Shown: positions 45,171 through 53,644, numbered from the stretch's first letter. The stretch: 64,000 nt of DNA from Lacisediminihabitans sp046156175 (GCF_046156175.1 NZ_JAYLVL010000004.1:310001-374000); one strand, 5' to 3'. Made by a program: numbers and translations. The notes: a model not told the origin generated them from the letters alone.

Positions 45171-45239
45171 GGCGACTCCTGTGGCGGGAATGAGCGGAAC
45201 TGGGCAAGCCTGTCACTCGTGGCAGTAATTCTCAAGAGA

Positions 45240-45245
45240 TAGATT
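45240..45245 (+). promoter_or_regulatory. Candidate leaderless -10 element (TAGATT)
   Basis: TAGATT lies 7 nt before the ATG of the 36-codon gene at 45253. It supports that gene being transcribed from its own leaderless promoter. Confidence 0.4.
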
Positions 45246-45252
45246 TTCTGCC

Positions 45253-45363
45253 ATGATCGTCCTCGCCATCATCATCGCAACGCTCTCCCTCTGGGGCATG
45301 GTCGCCTCGATCGTCGTCGGTCGAGCGGACGGCTATCGGCACCAGCCCGAGCGACCCCACTAG
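45253..45363 (+). CDS. 36-aa single-span membrane peptide
   Basis: A short open frame from ATG 45253 to TAG 45361-45363. Residues 2-23 are hydrophobic (MIVLAIIIATLSLWGMVASI) and the tail is charged, RADGYRHQPERPH. Codons end almost always in C or G, as in neighbouring genes. A TANNNT hexamer lies 7 nt upstream, and the stop codon is part of the -10-like element of the next gene. No function is known. Confidence 0.55.
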   Translation: MIVLAIIIATLSLWGMVASIVVGRADGYRHQPERPH

Positions 45364-45366
45364 CCT
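45361..45366 (+). promoter_or_regulatory. Candidate leaderless -10 element (TAGCCT)
   Basis: TAGCCT, which includes the stop codon of the small peptide gene, lies 6 nt before the ATG of galE copy 2 at 45373. No Shine-Dalgarno sequence is present. Confidence 0.45.
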
Positions 45367-45372
45367 GTACGC

Positions 45373-46338
45373 ATGACCTGGTTAGTGACCGGCGGCGCCG
45401 GCTACATCGGAGCCCACGTGGTTCGAGCGCTGCAGGATGCCGGGCTCACGCCGGTGGTGCTGGATGACCTCTCGAGCGGCCACGCGGAGTTCGTGCCGAG
45501 AGGCGTCCCCTTCGTCCGCGGCACGATCCTCGACGGCGACCTGGTCCTCGACACTCTCAAGCGACACCACGTGACCGGGGTCATCCACGTCGCGGGCTTC
45601 AAGTACGCCGGGGTGAGCGTGCAGCGCCCGCTTCATACCTATGAGCAGAATGTGACCGGCACCGCGGTTCTCCTGGCCGCGATGCAGGACCGTGGAGTCG
45701 ATCGGATCGTCTTCTCCTCGAGCGCCGCGGTGTTCGGAACGCCGGATGTCGATCTGGTCACCGAGGACACCCCGAAGAACCCGCAGTCGCCCTACGGGGA
45801 GTCGAAGCTCATCGGAGAGTGGCTGTTGCGCGACCAGGGGGTCGCCACCGGGCTCCGCCACACCTCCCTTCGCTACTTCAACGTCGTGGGCTCGGGAGAC
45901 CCGTCGCTGCGGGACACGAGTCCGCACAATCTCTTCCCGCTGGTGTTCGACGCGCTCGCCGAAGGGCGGACTCCGCACATCAACGGCGACGACTACCCCA
46001 CGGCCGACGGCTCGAACGTGCGCGACTACATCCATATCTCCGACCTGGCGGTCTCTCACGTCGCTGCCGCTCGGCGTCTCGACGCGGGAGAGCCGCTCGA
46101 AGCCGCCTACAACCTCGGCAGCGGAGACGGCGTCTCTGTTGGCCAGATCATGGCGACGGTGGCGGATGTCACGGGCATCCCGTTCACCCCGGAGATCGGC
46201 CCACGGCGCCCCGGAGACCCTGCGCGCATCGTCTCCGCGGGCGACCTCGCCGCCCGCGACCTCGATTGGGTGATGCGCCACAGCCTCGCCGACATGGTCT
46301 CCAGCGCGTGGGTGGCCCGGCAGAACTCAGGCGCCTGA
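45373..46338 (+). CDS. galE: UDP-glucose 4-epimerase (copy 2)
   Basis: A 321-aa extended SDR. It has LVTGGAGYIGAHVVRALQDA, LDDLSSGHAEFV, SSSAAVFGTP, the catalytic SPYGESKLIGEW and SLRYFNVVGSG, with HINGDDYPTADGSNVRDYIH later. It shares the GalE pattern with copy 1 but differs in detail, so the two may prefer different UDP-sugars. It sits upstream of whiB2, outside the dense sugar blocks, and may be the housekeeping copy. Confidence 0.88.
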   Translation: MTWLVTGGAGYIGAHVVRALQDAGLTPVVLDDLSSGHAEFVPRGVPFVRGTILDGDLVLDTLKRHHVTGVIHVAGFKYAGVSVQRPLHTYEQNVTGTAVLLAAMQDRGVDRIVFSSSAAVFGTPDVDLVTEDTPKNPQSPYGESKLIGEWLLRDQGVATGLRHTSLRYFNVVGSGDPSLRDTSPHNLFPLVFDALAEGRTPHINGDDYPTADGSNVRDYIHISDLAVSHVAAARRLDAGEPLEAAYNLGSGDGVSVGQIMATVADVTGIPFTPEIGPRRPGDPARIVSAGDLAARDLDWVMRHSLADMVSSAWVARQNSGA

Positions 46339-46368
46339 CAGGATTCCGCCGTAAGCGCACTATATGCT

Positions 46369-46386
46369 GCCCCCCATTTGAGGGGC
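46369..46386 (+). terminator. Possible short hairpin after galE copy 2
   Basis: gcccc (46369-46373) and ggggc (46382-46386) can pair around an 8-nt loop 30 nt after the galE stop. There is no T-run, so termination is uncertain. Confidence 0.3.
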
Positions 46387-46437
46387 CCGGCGCGTCGCGA
46401 ACCCTCGAGGTGGGATTGAGCCTTTACGATTTGCGAC

Positions 46438-46467
46438 TTGACGAATGCCTAACTACACCGGTGTAAT
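46438..46467 (+). promoter_or_regulatory. whiB promoter with overlapping palindrome TACACCGGTGTA
   Basis: TTGACG at 46438-46443 and TGTAAT at 46462-46467 form a -35/-10 pair with an 18-bp spacer. The perfect 12-bp palindrome tacaccggtgta at 46454-46465 covers the end of the spacer and most of the -10, the position of a repressor operator. The predicted start near 46474 leaves a leader of about 45 nt with GGAGGGGA before the whiB ATG. Confidence 0.55.
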
Positions 46468-46521
46468 TATCCCTAACGCGTTTGCGCAAGTCGTACGTGA
46501 TCGCGGAGGGGAGACTGTGTT

Positions 46522-46863
46522 ATGGCGCCAGAAGATTATCGCCGCGCTGTACCAGGGGGCGTCGTCCCGGACAACTGGTTCGTGGACCCGGTGCGCCTCG
46601 GCGTTCCCGGTGTGCGCCAGGTCGATGCGATTGCTGCGGATGAAAACCAGCTCGCATGGCAGACGGATTCGCTGTGTGCACAGACGGATCCCGAGGCATT
46701 CTTCCCTGAGAAGGGTGGATCAACGCGGGACGCGAAGAAGATCTGCACCTCCTGCGAGGTTCGCAACCAGTGCCTCGAATACGCGCTGGCCAACGATGAG
46801 CGATTCGGCATCTGGGGCGGTCTGTCGGAGCGCGAGCGACGCAAGCTGCGAAAGCGCGCGTAG
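46522..46863 (+). CDS. whiB2: WhiB2/WhmD-type iron-sulfur transcriptional regulator
   Basis: A 113-aa WhiB protein that binds a 4Fe-4S cluster and sigma factor and controls septation in relatives. Four cluster cysteines are visible: one in DSLCAQTDPE, two in CTSCEVRNQ and one eight residues after the first of those (C-x22-C-x2-C-x5-C). The G-[IV]-W-G-G turn (FGIWGGLSE) and the basic tail RERRKLRKRA are intact. GGAGGGGA lies before the ATG. The N-terminal 40 residues are longer than in short WhiB proteins, as in the WhiB2 group. The downstream neighbours are those expected for whiB2. Confidence 0.92.
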   Translation: MAPEDYRRAVPGGVVPDNWFVDPVRLGVPGVRQVDAIAADENQLAWQTDSLCAQTDPEAFFPEKGGSTRDAKKICTSCEVRNQCLEYALANDERFGIWGGLSERERRKLRKRA

Positions 46864-46879
46864 GGGCGACGGACCCCGC

Positions 46880-46918
46880 GGTCTCGATACGAGCCCTGGA
46901 GGGCGCTACTCGACCACC
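46880..46918. repeat. Single ggtctcgatac...ctactcgaccacc element
   Basis: ggtctcgatac (46880-46890) and ctactcgacca (46907-46917) match the arms of the longer inverted element at 35761-35840. It lies in the 120 bp between whiB2 and the next gene. No matching inverted copy is seen here, so it would not form the long hairpin alone. Confidence 0.7.
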
Positions 46919-46970
46919 GACGATATGGGGCTCCCGTGCGTGTCACGTCGCGCTGACCGCTGAGCGCGCT

Positions 46971-46976
46971 TAGTCT
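46971..46976 (+). promoter_or_regulatory. Candidate leaderless -10 element (TAGTCT)
   Basis: TAGTCT lies 7 nt before the ATG at 46984, without a Shine-Dalgarno sequence. Confidence 0.42.
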
Positions 46977-46983
46977 CGACAGG

Positions 46984-49809
46984 ATGCAAACGAGAGTCAC
47001 CGCGATACTCGTTGCCCGGTCGGGGGCGGCGCACCTCGAACGAACCCTCGCGGGGCTCGCTCGCCAGACCAGGCGACCCGATGCGATAGTCGCCGTGGAT
47101 GCCGGGTCCAGCGACCGCACCGCGGAACTGCTTGCGGCATCCGGCCCCACCCAGCTCGTGACGACCACCGGCAAGGTGGATTTCGGGGCCGCCATCGACC
47201 GTGCCCTCACCGTTGCGGCGCCGGCGGAATCCGTGAACGACTGGCTCTGGCTGCTCGCCCACGACAACGCACCCCAGCCGGCCGCGCTCGAAGCCATGCT
47301 CGGCGCGGTGGAGATCGCGCCATCCGTCGCCGTCGCCGGTCCCAAACTGATGCGCTGGGATGAGCCCGATGTCATCGCCGAATACGGCGAGACGATGACC
47401 TACTACGGTGCGTCGATCGCGCTCGTCGAGGGCGAGCTCGACCAGGCCCAGCACGATGTGCGCTCCGACGTGCTCGGGGTGGCCGCCGGCGGAATGCTCG
47501 TGAGGCGCACCCTCTGGACCGCCCTCGGCGGGTTCGATCCGGCCCTGCCTACGGTGGATGCCGCCCTCGACTTCTCGGTGCGAGCGCGGCTCGCCGGGTT
47601 CCGGGTCGTGGTCGTGCCGGGCGCGAAGGTCGCCAGCGACGGCGGGCCGGAGATGTTCGGGCGCGCCACCGTGTCCGACCGCCGCCGGGCCAGCTCCCGC
47701 CGTGCTGCGCAATTGCACCGCCGACTCGTCTACGCGCCCGCCGCTGCCCTGCCGTTCCACTGGCTGTCGCTCCTCCCTCTCGCCATCATCCGCGCCATCG
47801 GCCAGTTGCTCGCCAAGCGGCCCGGAGCGGTCGGTGGCGAGCTCGGTTCGGCGCTCGCCGCAGCGTTCGGCGGTAGCCGAATCGGGCCCGCCCGCCGCAG
47901 CCTCAAGCGCACCAAGTGGGTCGGGTGGGCATCGATCGCCCCGCTCCGGATGCCGCCGGCAGCCGTTCGCGAGCGGCGAGCGCAGGCGAGGGATGCCCAG
48001 CGCATCCAGTCCACCGTCACGGTCACCGAGGCTCGCGCCGGCTTCGTATCCCACGGCGGTCTGTGGATCGTGGTGCTTGCCGGCCTCATCGGCCTGATCT
48101 CCTGGGGTTCCCTCATCGGGGCGCCGTCGCTGACCGGGGGAGCACTGTTGCCGCTCAGCGACACCGTGCAACAACTCTGGTCACACGTCGGATACGGGTG
48201 GCGCGACATCGGGGTGGGCTTCACCGGCGCGGCGGACCCCTTCACTTACGTTCTTGCCGTGCTCGGCTCGATCACCTTCTGGTCGCCGTCCTTCAGCCTC
48301 GTGCTCCTCTACCTGATCGCCCTTCCGCTCGCGGCTCTGGGTGCCTGGTTCGCTGCCCGGCAACTGAGCACCCGTTCGTCCCTTCCGGCCCTCGCCGCGT
48401 TCCTCTGGGCCGTCGCCCCTCCGCTCTCCAGTGCGCTGAGCGGCGGTCACCTCGGAGCGGTGATCGCCCACCTGCTGCTTCCGTGGCTCGTGCTCGCAGC
48501 GCTCAATGCTCCGCGCTCGTGGGCCGCGTCGGCCGGGGCCGCACTGCTCTTCGCTGCCACTGCGGCATCCGCTCCGAGCCTCGTGCCCGCCCTCGTGATC
48601 GCGCTCCTCGCCTGGATCGTCGCCCGGCCGAAGAGCGTTCACCGTCTCCTCGGCATCCCCATTCCGGCGATGGCCCTCTTCGCGCCCCTCATCGTGCAAC
48701 AGGTGGTGCGGGGCGATCCGCTCGCCCTGTTCGCCGACCCCGGTGTTCCCGCGCCAACGGCGCCGGGTAGTTCACTTCACCTCAGCCTGTTGTCGCCCTC
48801 CCGGGGCCTCGACGGATGGTCGGCGGTAGCGCAGTCCTTCGGACTTCCCGGAGTTTCCGCGACCGTCATCGTTGCGGCCCTTCTGCTGCCGATCGGTGTT
48901 CTCGCGCTCCTCGCGCTCTTCGTTCCGGGATCCCGCCGGGCGGTCCCGTCCATGATCCTCGCGCTTCTCGGCTTCGGTACCGCCGTCGCCGCGTCGCACC
49001 TGCAGGTCGCGCATCTCGGCTCGAGCGCGGTGCCCATCTGGACCGGAGCGGGACTCAGCCTGTTCTGGCTCGGCCTGGTCGCCAGCGCTATTGTGGCGCT
49101 CGATGCGCTCGGGCGATTCGCCGTGCCCGTCGGCATCCTCACGGCTGTCACCGCGACGATTCTCGTGCTGCCCCTGCTCGGAAGCGTGTTGCTGAAGACG
49201 GCAGTGGTCGAGGCGGGGTCGCGGATCCTGCCGGCAGTGGTCACTGCCGAGGCCGACGAGCATCCGCGCGTCGGCACCCTGGTGCTCACCCCCCAGCCCG
49301 GCGGCGCCCTGGCGGCCACAGTGCAACGAGGCTCGGGAGCAACACTCGACGACCAGTCGACCCTCGCCGCGACATCCAGCTCCGCCGACGCGACGTCGCG
49401 ACGCATCGCGACGGTCTCGGGCAACCTGGCATCCCGCAGCGGATTCGACGCGGGAGCGGAACTGACCAGACTCTCGATCGGTTTCGTCTTGCTGTCGCCG
49501 GATGACGCTGCGGTGCACAAGCGCACCTCTGAGGCACTCGACAGCAATGCCCTGTTCGCCCCGGTCGGAGCCACCGACAACGGCTTGCTCTGGCGCTTCG
49601 ACGGACTTGCCAACGAGAAGACGATCACTCCGGTCGGCAACACCGACACCGCCCTCGGCAATCTGATCCTGATCTCCCAGGTCATCGTCTTCGGTATGAC
49701 TCTGCTGCTCGGAATTCCCACAGCTCGCCGCCGTCGACGTCTCGCCGTGAGCGGATCCAACCCCGGTCAGCCGGCCGACACCTTCGACGGGGATGGTGAG
49801 AATGACTGA
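46984..49809 (+). CDS. Large GT2 glycosyltransferase fused to multi-spanning membrane region
   Basis: A 941-aa protein. Residues 1 to about 230 form a GT-A domain (ILVARSGAAHLERTLAGLA, AVDAGSSDRT, WLWLLAHDNAPQPAA, GVAAGGMLVRRTLW). The rest holds about twelve to fourteen transmembrane helices and an extracytoplasmic segment before a final helix near residue 900. A protein of this build next to whiB2 is conserved in actinobacteria and is thought to act in envelope glycan synthesis. Its end overlaps the DUF5719 gene by 8 bp. The donor is not predictable. Confidence 0.82.
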   Translation: MQTRVTAILVARSGAAHLERTLAGLARQTRRPDAIVAVDAGSSDRTAELLAASGPTQLVTTTGKVDFGAAIDRALTVAAPAESVNDWLWLLAHDNAPQPAALEAMLGAVEIAPSVAVAGPKLMRWDEPDVIAEYGETMTYYGASIALVEGELDQAQHDVRSDVLGVAAGGMLVRRTLWTALGGFDPALPTVDAALDFSVRARLAGFRVVVVPGAKVASDGGPEMFGRATVSDRRRASSRRAAQLHRRLVYAPAAALPFHWLSLLPLAIIRAIGQLLAKRPGAVGGELGSALAAAFGGSRIGPARRSLKRTKWVGWASIAPLRMPPAAVRERRAQARDAQRIQSTVTVTEARAGFVSHGGLWIVVLAGLIGLISWGSLIGAPSLTGGALLPLSDTVQQLWSHVGYGWRDIGVGFTGAADPFTYVLAVLGSITFWSPSFSLVLLYLIALPLAALGAWFAARQLSTRSSLPALAAFLWAVAPPLSSALSGGHLGAVIAHLLLPWLVLAALNAPRSWAASAGAALLFAATAASAPSLVPALVIALLAWIVARPKSVHRLLGIPIPAMALFAPLIVQQVVRGDPLALFADPGVPAPTAPGSSLHLSLLSPSRGLDGWSAVAQSFGLPGVSATVIVAALLLPIGVLALLALFVPGSRRAVPSMILALLGFGTAVAASHLQVAHLGSSAVPIWTGAGLSLFWLGLVASAIVALDALGRFAVPVGILTAVTATILVLPLLGSVLLKTAVVEAGSRILPAVVTAEADEHPRVGTLVLTPQPGGALAATVQRGSGATLDDQSTLAATSSSADATSRRIATVSGNLASRSGFDAGAELTRLSIGFVLLSPDDAAVHKRTSEALDSNALFAPVGATDNGLLWRFDGLANEKTITPVGNTDTALGNLILISQVIVFGMTLLLGIPTARRRRRLAVSGSNPGQPADTFDGDGEND

Positions 49810-51349
49810 GCCGACCGACGAGACTCCGCCCACGAACGAGGCTCGGCCAAACGAGCCGCTCGAGACTCGCGCCTACGTCACCGAGGTCGAGGATGTCGCA
49901 GAGCCGGTGGCGAAGGCCCCCAGAACCGCGCGCGGCGCGCTTCTCGTCGGCGCGCGGGTGCTCACCGGCGTGATCGGTATCGGTGTCGCTGCTGTCGCGA
50001 TCGGTGCGGCAGTGCTCGTTCCGTTGCCCAGTCACACGGCACCCCCCGCTTCCCGGCTCGTCACCCCCGTGGCATCCGCCCAGCAGCGCATCTGCGCCGG
50101 CCCCCTCTTGCGACTCGGGGATGACACCGGGCAAGCTGCGACCTCGGTCTCATCTGTCGGCAGGCCAGCGGTGCGCTACGGCCAGACCGTCGGCAAGGCG
50201 ACCCTCGAGCCCCTTGCGTCAACGGACAGCACAACGGGCGTCGCCCCCGACCTGCTGACCCTCCCTCCGCGTGCGAACACATCGTCGGTACCGCTGCTCT
50301 CCGGCAGCCAGGTCCAGGCCGTCTCCTCGGGCGACCTGGTCGGACTCGCTGCCGCCGAGTGCTCAGAGGGCAGCAGTGACAGCTGGCTCGTCGGCGGTGC
50401 AACGGACACCGGTCGAACCACGCTCATCACCCTCAGCAACCCGAGCAACGTCGTCGCGACGGTGAATCTCAGCATCTTCTCCGAGACAGGCCCGATCGTC
50501 GCAGCGGGCACCGATGGCATCGTCGTGCCGCCCGGTGGGCAGAGAGTCCTGTCGCTCGCCGGCTTCGCGCCGAACATCACCTCCCCGGTCGTGCGGGTGC
50601 AGAGTCGCGGCGGCCAGGTCGTCGCCGACCTGCAGCAGTCGATAGTCCGCACCCTGGAGCCCGGTGGGGTTGACATCGTCGGCACGTCGGCGGCGCCCTC
50701 CACTCTCACCGTGATCCCGGGACTGGTGCTGTCGAACGGCACGGCGGTCGCCGCCCGCCAGGCCGAGAGCGGATTCGGCGACCTGAGTGCGATCATCCGC
50801 CTGTATGTGCCGGGCACGGACCCCGCCAAAGCCGAGATCACGATAGTTCCGGAGAACGGTTCGGAGGCCGCAACCCCGGTCCGGGTGGTGGTGCAACCCG
50901 GAATCGTCACCGAGGTGCCGCTCGACTCCTATCCCGACGGCAGTTACACAGTGACCATCGCCACCGACAAGCCGCTGGTCGCTGGCGCCCGCATCTCCAC
51001 GGTCGGCGCTGCTGGCCAGTCAGACTTCGCCTGGTCGACCTCGACCACCAGTGTGGTGAAGCGCGCGCTGGTGACGATCGCGCCCGGACCGACACCTCTG
51101 CTTCACCTCGCGAATCCGACCCAGACGGATGCCACGGTCACCCTCTCCCGTTCGGGCGAAGCCGACCTGTCCGTCGCCGTGCCCGCGGGGCACACCATCA
51201 CCCAGGCGGTGGTCGGGGGAGCGAACTACCGCGTCACCGGATTCGACAAACTCGCGCTGTCGGTGAGCTACCTCGGTGACGGACAGCTCGCGACCTTCAG
51301 CGTGAGCCCTTCGGCACCAGCCTCCCGCCCGATCGTCATCTACCCCTGA
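49802..51349 (+). CDS. DUF5719 membrane-anchored extracytoplasmic protein
   Basis: A 515-aa protein with a cytoplasmic N-terminus of about 45 residues, one transmembrane helix (ARVLTGVIGIGVAAVAIGAA) and a large extracytoplasmic beta-rich domain rich in Thr, Ser and Val. It matches DUF5719 by position next to the GT2/membrane protein and by the repeated TLITLSNPSNVVATVNLSIF style segments. I chose ATG 49802, inside the previous gene (8-bp overlap). Function unknown; probable partner of the upstream glycosyltransferase. Confidence 0.8.
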   Translation: MTEPTDETPPTNEARPNEPLETRAYVTEVEDVAEPVAKAPRTARGALLVGARVLTGVIGIGVAAVAIGAAVLVPLPSHTAPPASRLVTPVASAQQRICAGPLLRLGDDTGQAATSVSSVGRPAVRYGQTVGKATLEPLASTDSTTGVAPDLLTLPPRANTSSVPLLSGSQVQAVSSGDLVGLAAAECSEGSSDSWLVGGATDTGRTTLITLSNPSNVVATVNLSIFSETGPIVAAGTDGIVVPPGGQRVLSLAGFAPNITSPVVRVQSRGGQVVADLQQSIVRTLEPGGVDIVGTSAAPSTLTVIPGLVLSNGTAVAARQAESGFGDLSAIIRLYVPGTDPAKAEITIVPENGSEAATPVRVVVQPGIVTEVPLDSYPDGSYTVTIATDKPLVAGARISTVGAAGQSDFAWSTSTTSVVKRALVTIAPGPTPLLHLANPTQTDATVTLSRSGEADLSVAVPAGHTITQAVVGGANYRVTGFDKLALSVSYLGDGQLATFSVSPSAPASRPIVIYP

Positions 51350-51373
51350 CGAAGCGCAGCTGTACGGGCGACC

Positions 51374-51811
51374 CTAGAGGTGGCGGAAGCGCTCCGGGGC
51401 CAAGTCCCAGGGGTCTTTGCCCAGCAGCTCGGCCACGGCCCTGAAGACACAGCTCTCGATGAGCATTCGCCGGTGCAGGTCGTCGGTGCGATGCAGCCGG
51501 GCGAGGCGTTCGATCGGCAGCCGGAACAGGATCACGCGCTTCTCGGGCACGATCACGCACCAGCGGTCGATTCCCCCGGCGGGGGCGATCTTGCTCGGGA
51601 GGCCGGCGACCTCGAAGGATACGCCGGCCAGGTCGTCCGGCCAGAGGTCCTTGAGATATTCCGCCGTCGCCGACACGGTGAGGTCGAATTGGTCGGCGCG
51701 AGTGTGCAGGAGCGGCAGATGCGGCCCGGTGACCGCGGAACGCAGCCCGCGGCCGTGTCGGTCGCGCGATCCGGATCGCCCCGACGGACTGGCGATGCGG
51801 GAGCGGACCAT
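51374..51811 (-). CDS. Metallopeptidase-family protein lacking HExxH
   Basis: A 145-aa protein of the zincin-like family that lies between whiB2 and DUF3499 in actinobacteria (compare Rv3259 of Mycobacterium tuberculosis). It has VILFRLPIERLARL and ends in FRAVAELLGKDPWDL. Where active zincins carry HExxH it reads MLIESCVFRAV, so zinc hydrolysis is unlikely. TAGAAT lies 6 nt before the ATG and no Shine-Dalgarno is seen. It is convergent with DUF5719 and divergent from DUF3499. Confidence 0.72.
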   Translation of the reverse strand: MVRSRIASPSGRSGSRDRHGRGLRSAVTGPHLPLLHTRADQFDLTVSATAEYLKDLWPDDLAGVSFEVAGLPSKIAPAGGIDRWCVIVPEKRVILFRLPIERLARLHRTDDLHRRMLIESCVFRAVAELLGKDPWDLAPERFRHL

Positions 51812-51817
51812 CCCCCG

Positions 51818-51823
51818 ATTCTA
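51818..51823 (-). promoter_or_regulatory. Candidate leaderless -10 element (TAGAAT)
   Basis: On the minus strand TAGAAT lies 6 nt before the ATG at 51811. It supports this start for the metallopeptidase-family gene. Confidence 0.42.
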
Positions 51824-51865
51824 CGCGGCGGGATTCGGACGGATGCGGCGCTAGGGTGGAGTCAA

Positions 51866-52099
51866 ATGGACGGTCGACCGTGTAGCAAAGTCGCGTGCGC
51901 GAATGACGCCGTATCGACGCTCACCTATGTCTATGCCGACTCGATGGCGGTGCTCGGGCCGCTCAGTCGCACCGCGGAGCCGCACAGTTACGACCTGTGC
52001 GCGAAGCACTCCGATCGACTCTCGGTGCCGCAGGGCTGGCAGGTCATCCGTCATGTCTCGCTGGGCACAGCAGAAGAGCAGCAACACCGACCCCTGTAA
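51866..52099 (+). CDS. DUF3499 zinc-ribbon-like small protein
   Basis: A 77-aa protein with RPCSKVACANDAVSTLTYVY, then SYDLCAKHSDRLSVPQGW, giving a C-x4-C plus C-x2-H set that could bind zinc. This matches DUF3499, a conserved actinobacterial family next to manB. GGAG lies 5 nt before ATG 51866. The open frame extends far upstream but overlaps the antisense gene. Function unknown. Confidence 0.85.
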   Translation: MDGRPCSKVACANDAVSTLTYVYADSMAVLGPLSRTAEPHSYDLCAKHSDRLSVPQGWQVIRHVSLGTAEEQQHRPL

Positions 52100-52102
52100 A
52101 TT
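52097..52102 (+). promoter_or_regulatory. Candidate leaderless -10 element (TAAATT)
   Basis: TAAATT begins in the stop codon of the DUF3499 gene and lies 6 nt before the ATG of manB at 52109. Confidence 0.38.
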
Positions 52103-52108
52103 GGCAGT

Positions 52109-53530
52109 ATGACTGCCCCCATCGACCTCGCACCGTTCATCAAGGCCTACGACGTGCGTGGCCTCGTCGGGTCGCAGCTCACGCCAGAGGTCGTGACGGC
52201 TCTCGGGGCCGCGTTCGTGGACGAGATCGACGCCGCGGGCAAGGAGGTCGTCGTCGGCCATGACATGCGCGACTCATCCCCCGGCTTCGCCGCGGCGTTC
52301 GCGCTGGGCGTGCAGGCCAGGGGCGGCAATGTGCTCTCGATCGGATTGTGTTCCACCGACGAGTCGTACTTCGCATCGGGCCACTTCGACGCTCCGGCAG
52401 CGATGTGCACCGCAAGCCACAATCCAGCCACCTACAACGGCATCAAATTCAGTCGCGCGGGCGCGCAGGGCATCAGTTTCGACACCGGCCTCAAGGGGAT
52501 CCGCGACCGCGCGCAGGCCTATCTCGAAGCTTCGATCGAGCCCGTCGCGGAGCCGGGTACGTTCCGCTCGGTCGATGTGATCGCCGACTACGCGGTCTAT
52601 TTGCGCTCGTTGGTGGACCTCGCCGCCATCCGTCCCATTCGGGTCGTCGTGGATGCCGGCAACGGCATGGGGGGGATGACCGTGCCTGCCGTCCTCGGGA
52701 CCGCTGCCGGGTTGCCGGCATTGCCGATCGAGATCATCCCGCTCTATTTCGAACTGGACGGAACCTTCCCCAACCACGAAGCCAACCCCTTGGATCCGAA
52801 GAACATCGTGGCTCTGCAGAAGGCGGTTGTCGAACACGCGGCCGACCTGGGGCTCGCTTTCGACGGCGATGCAGACCGCTGTTTCGTCGTGGACGAAAAG
52901 GGCCAGGCCGTCACACCGTCCGCCGTCGCCGCCGTGGTCGCGCTGAGGGAGATCACCAGAGTGCGCAGGCTGCAGCCGGAGGGCGACATCTTCGTGCTTC
53001 ACAACCTCATCACCTCGAACATCGTGGCGGAGACAATCGAGGCGGCGGGCGCCATCCCGGTGCGCACCAAGGTCGGCCATTCGCTCATCAAAGACCAGAT
53101 GCGTCTCACCGGCGCGATTTTCGGCGGGGAGCATTCCGCGCATTACTACTTCCGCGATTTCTGGGGAGCGGACAACGGCATGCTCGCTGCGATGCACTTC
53201 CTGGCCGCGTTCGGCTCGGGATCGGAGCCGGTCTCGGCGATCTCGAAGAGGTACACCCCGTACGCGATGAGCGGGGAGATCAACTCGACAGTCACGGACA
53301 TCCCGGCCGCTTACAACCGCATCGTCGAGGCCTACACGGGCACGGGCGACTTCGATGAGCTTGACGGACTGACGATCACCGGAATGGTCGGTCAGGACGA
53401 GCCGTTCTGGTGGTTCAATGTGCGCCCCTCGAACACGGAACCATTGCTTCGGCTGAACGTGGAGGCCGGCACAGCGGCGGTGATGGAACGCATCCGCGAC
53501 GCCGTCCTCGCACTGATCAGAGAGCACTGA
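52109..53530 (+). CDS. manB: Phosphomannomutase/phosphoglucomutase
   Basis: A 473-aa alpha-D-phosphohexomutase interconverting mannose-6-phosphate and mannose-1-phosphate. The phosphoserine loop is TASHNPATYNG, the metal loop FDGDADRCF, the sugar-binding loop GEHSAHYYF and the phosphate-binding loop RPSNTEPLLR, so all four functional loops are present. It sits in the conserved order DUF3499, manB, ahcY and supplies GDP-mannose together with manA at 37219. Length fits the family. Confidence 0.94.
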   Translation: MTAPIDLAPFIKAYDVRGLVGSQLTPEVVTALGAAFVDEIDAAGKEVVVGHDMRDSSPGFAAAFALGVQARGGNVLSIGLCSTDESYFASGHFDAPAAMCTASHNPATYNGIKFSRAGAQGISFDTGLKGIRDRAQAYLEASIEPVAEPGTFRSVDVIADYAVYLRSLVDLAAIRPIRVVVDAGNGMGGMTVPAVLGTAAGLPALPIEIIPLYFELDGTFPNHEANPLDPKNIVALQKAVVEHAADLGLAFDGDADRCFVVDEKGQAVTPSAVAAVVALREITRVRRLQPEGDIFVLHNLITSNIVAETIEAAGAIPVRTKVGHSLIKDQMRLTGAIFGGEHSAHYYFRDFWGADNGMLAAMHFLAAFGSGSEPVSAISKRYTPYAMSGEINSTVTDIPAAYNRIVEAYTGTGDFDELDGLTITGMVGQDEPFWWFNVRPSNTEPLLRLNVEAGTAAVMERIRDAVLALIREH

Positions 53531-53632
53531 TCAGAGAGTAGGCGGCGGGCACGCGAAGATGCCCGGGCAGCGCACGGGAAGCAGCGCACGCCACTGTGGG
53601 CGGTCTGACAGGCACGGCATCTCGTGGGCGCG

Positions 53633-53638
53633 TAGCCT
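53633..53638 (+). promoter_or_regulatory. Candidate leaderless -10 element (TAGCCT)
   Basis: TAGCCT lies 6 nt before the ATG of ahcY. The 114 bp between manB and ahcY show no riboswitch fold that I can support. Confidence 0.45.
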
Positions 53639-53644
53639 ATACCC

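Noticed and set aside
53531..53644. Possible S-adenosylhomocysteine riboswitch before ahcY
   Set aside because: The 114 bp contain GC-rich short repeats but I could not match the conserved SAH-riboswitch core, and a leaderless-type -10 lies 6 nt before the ATG.
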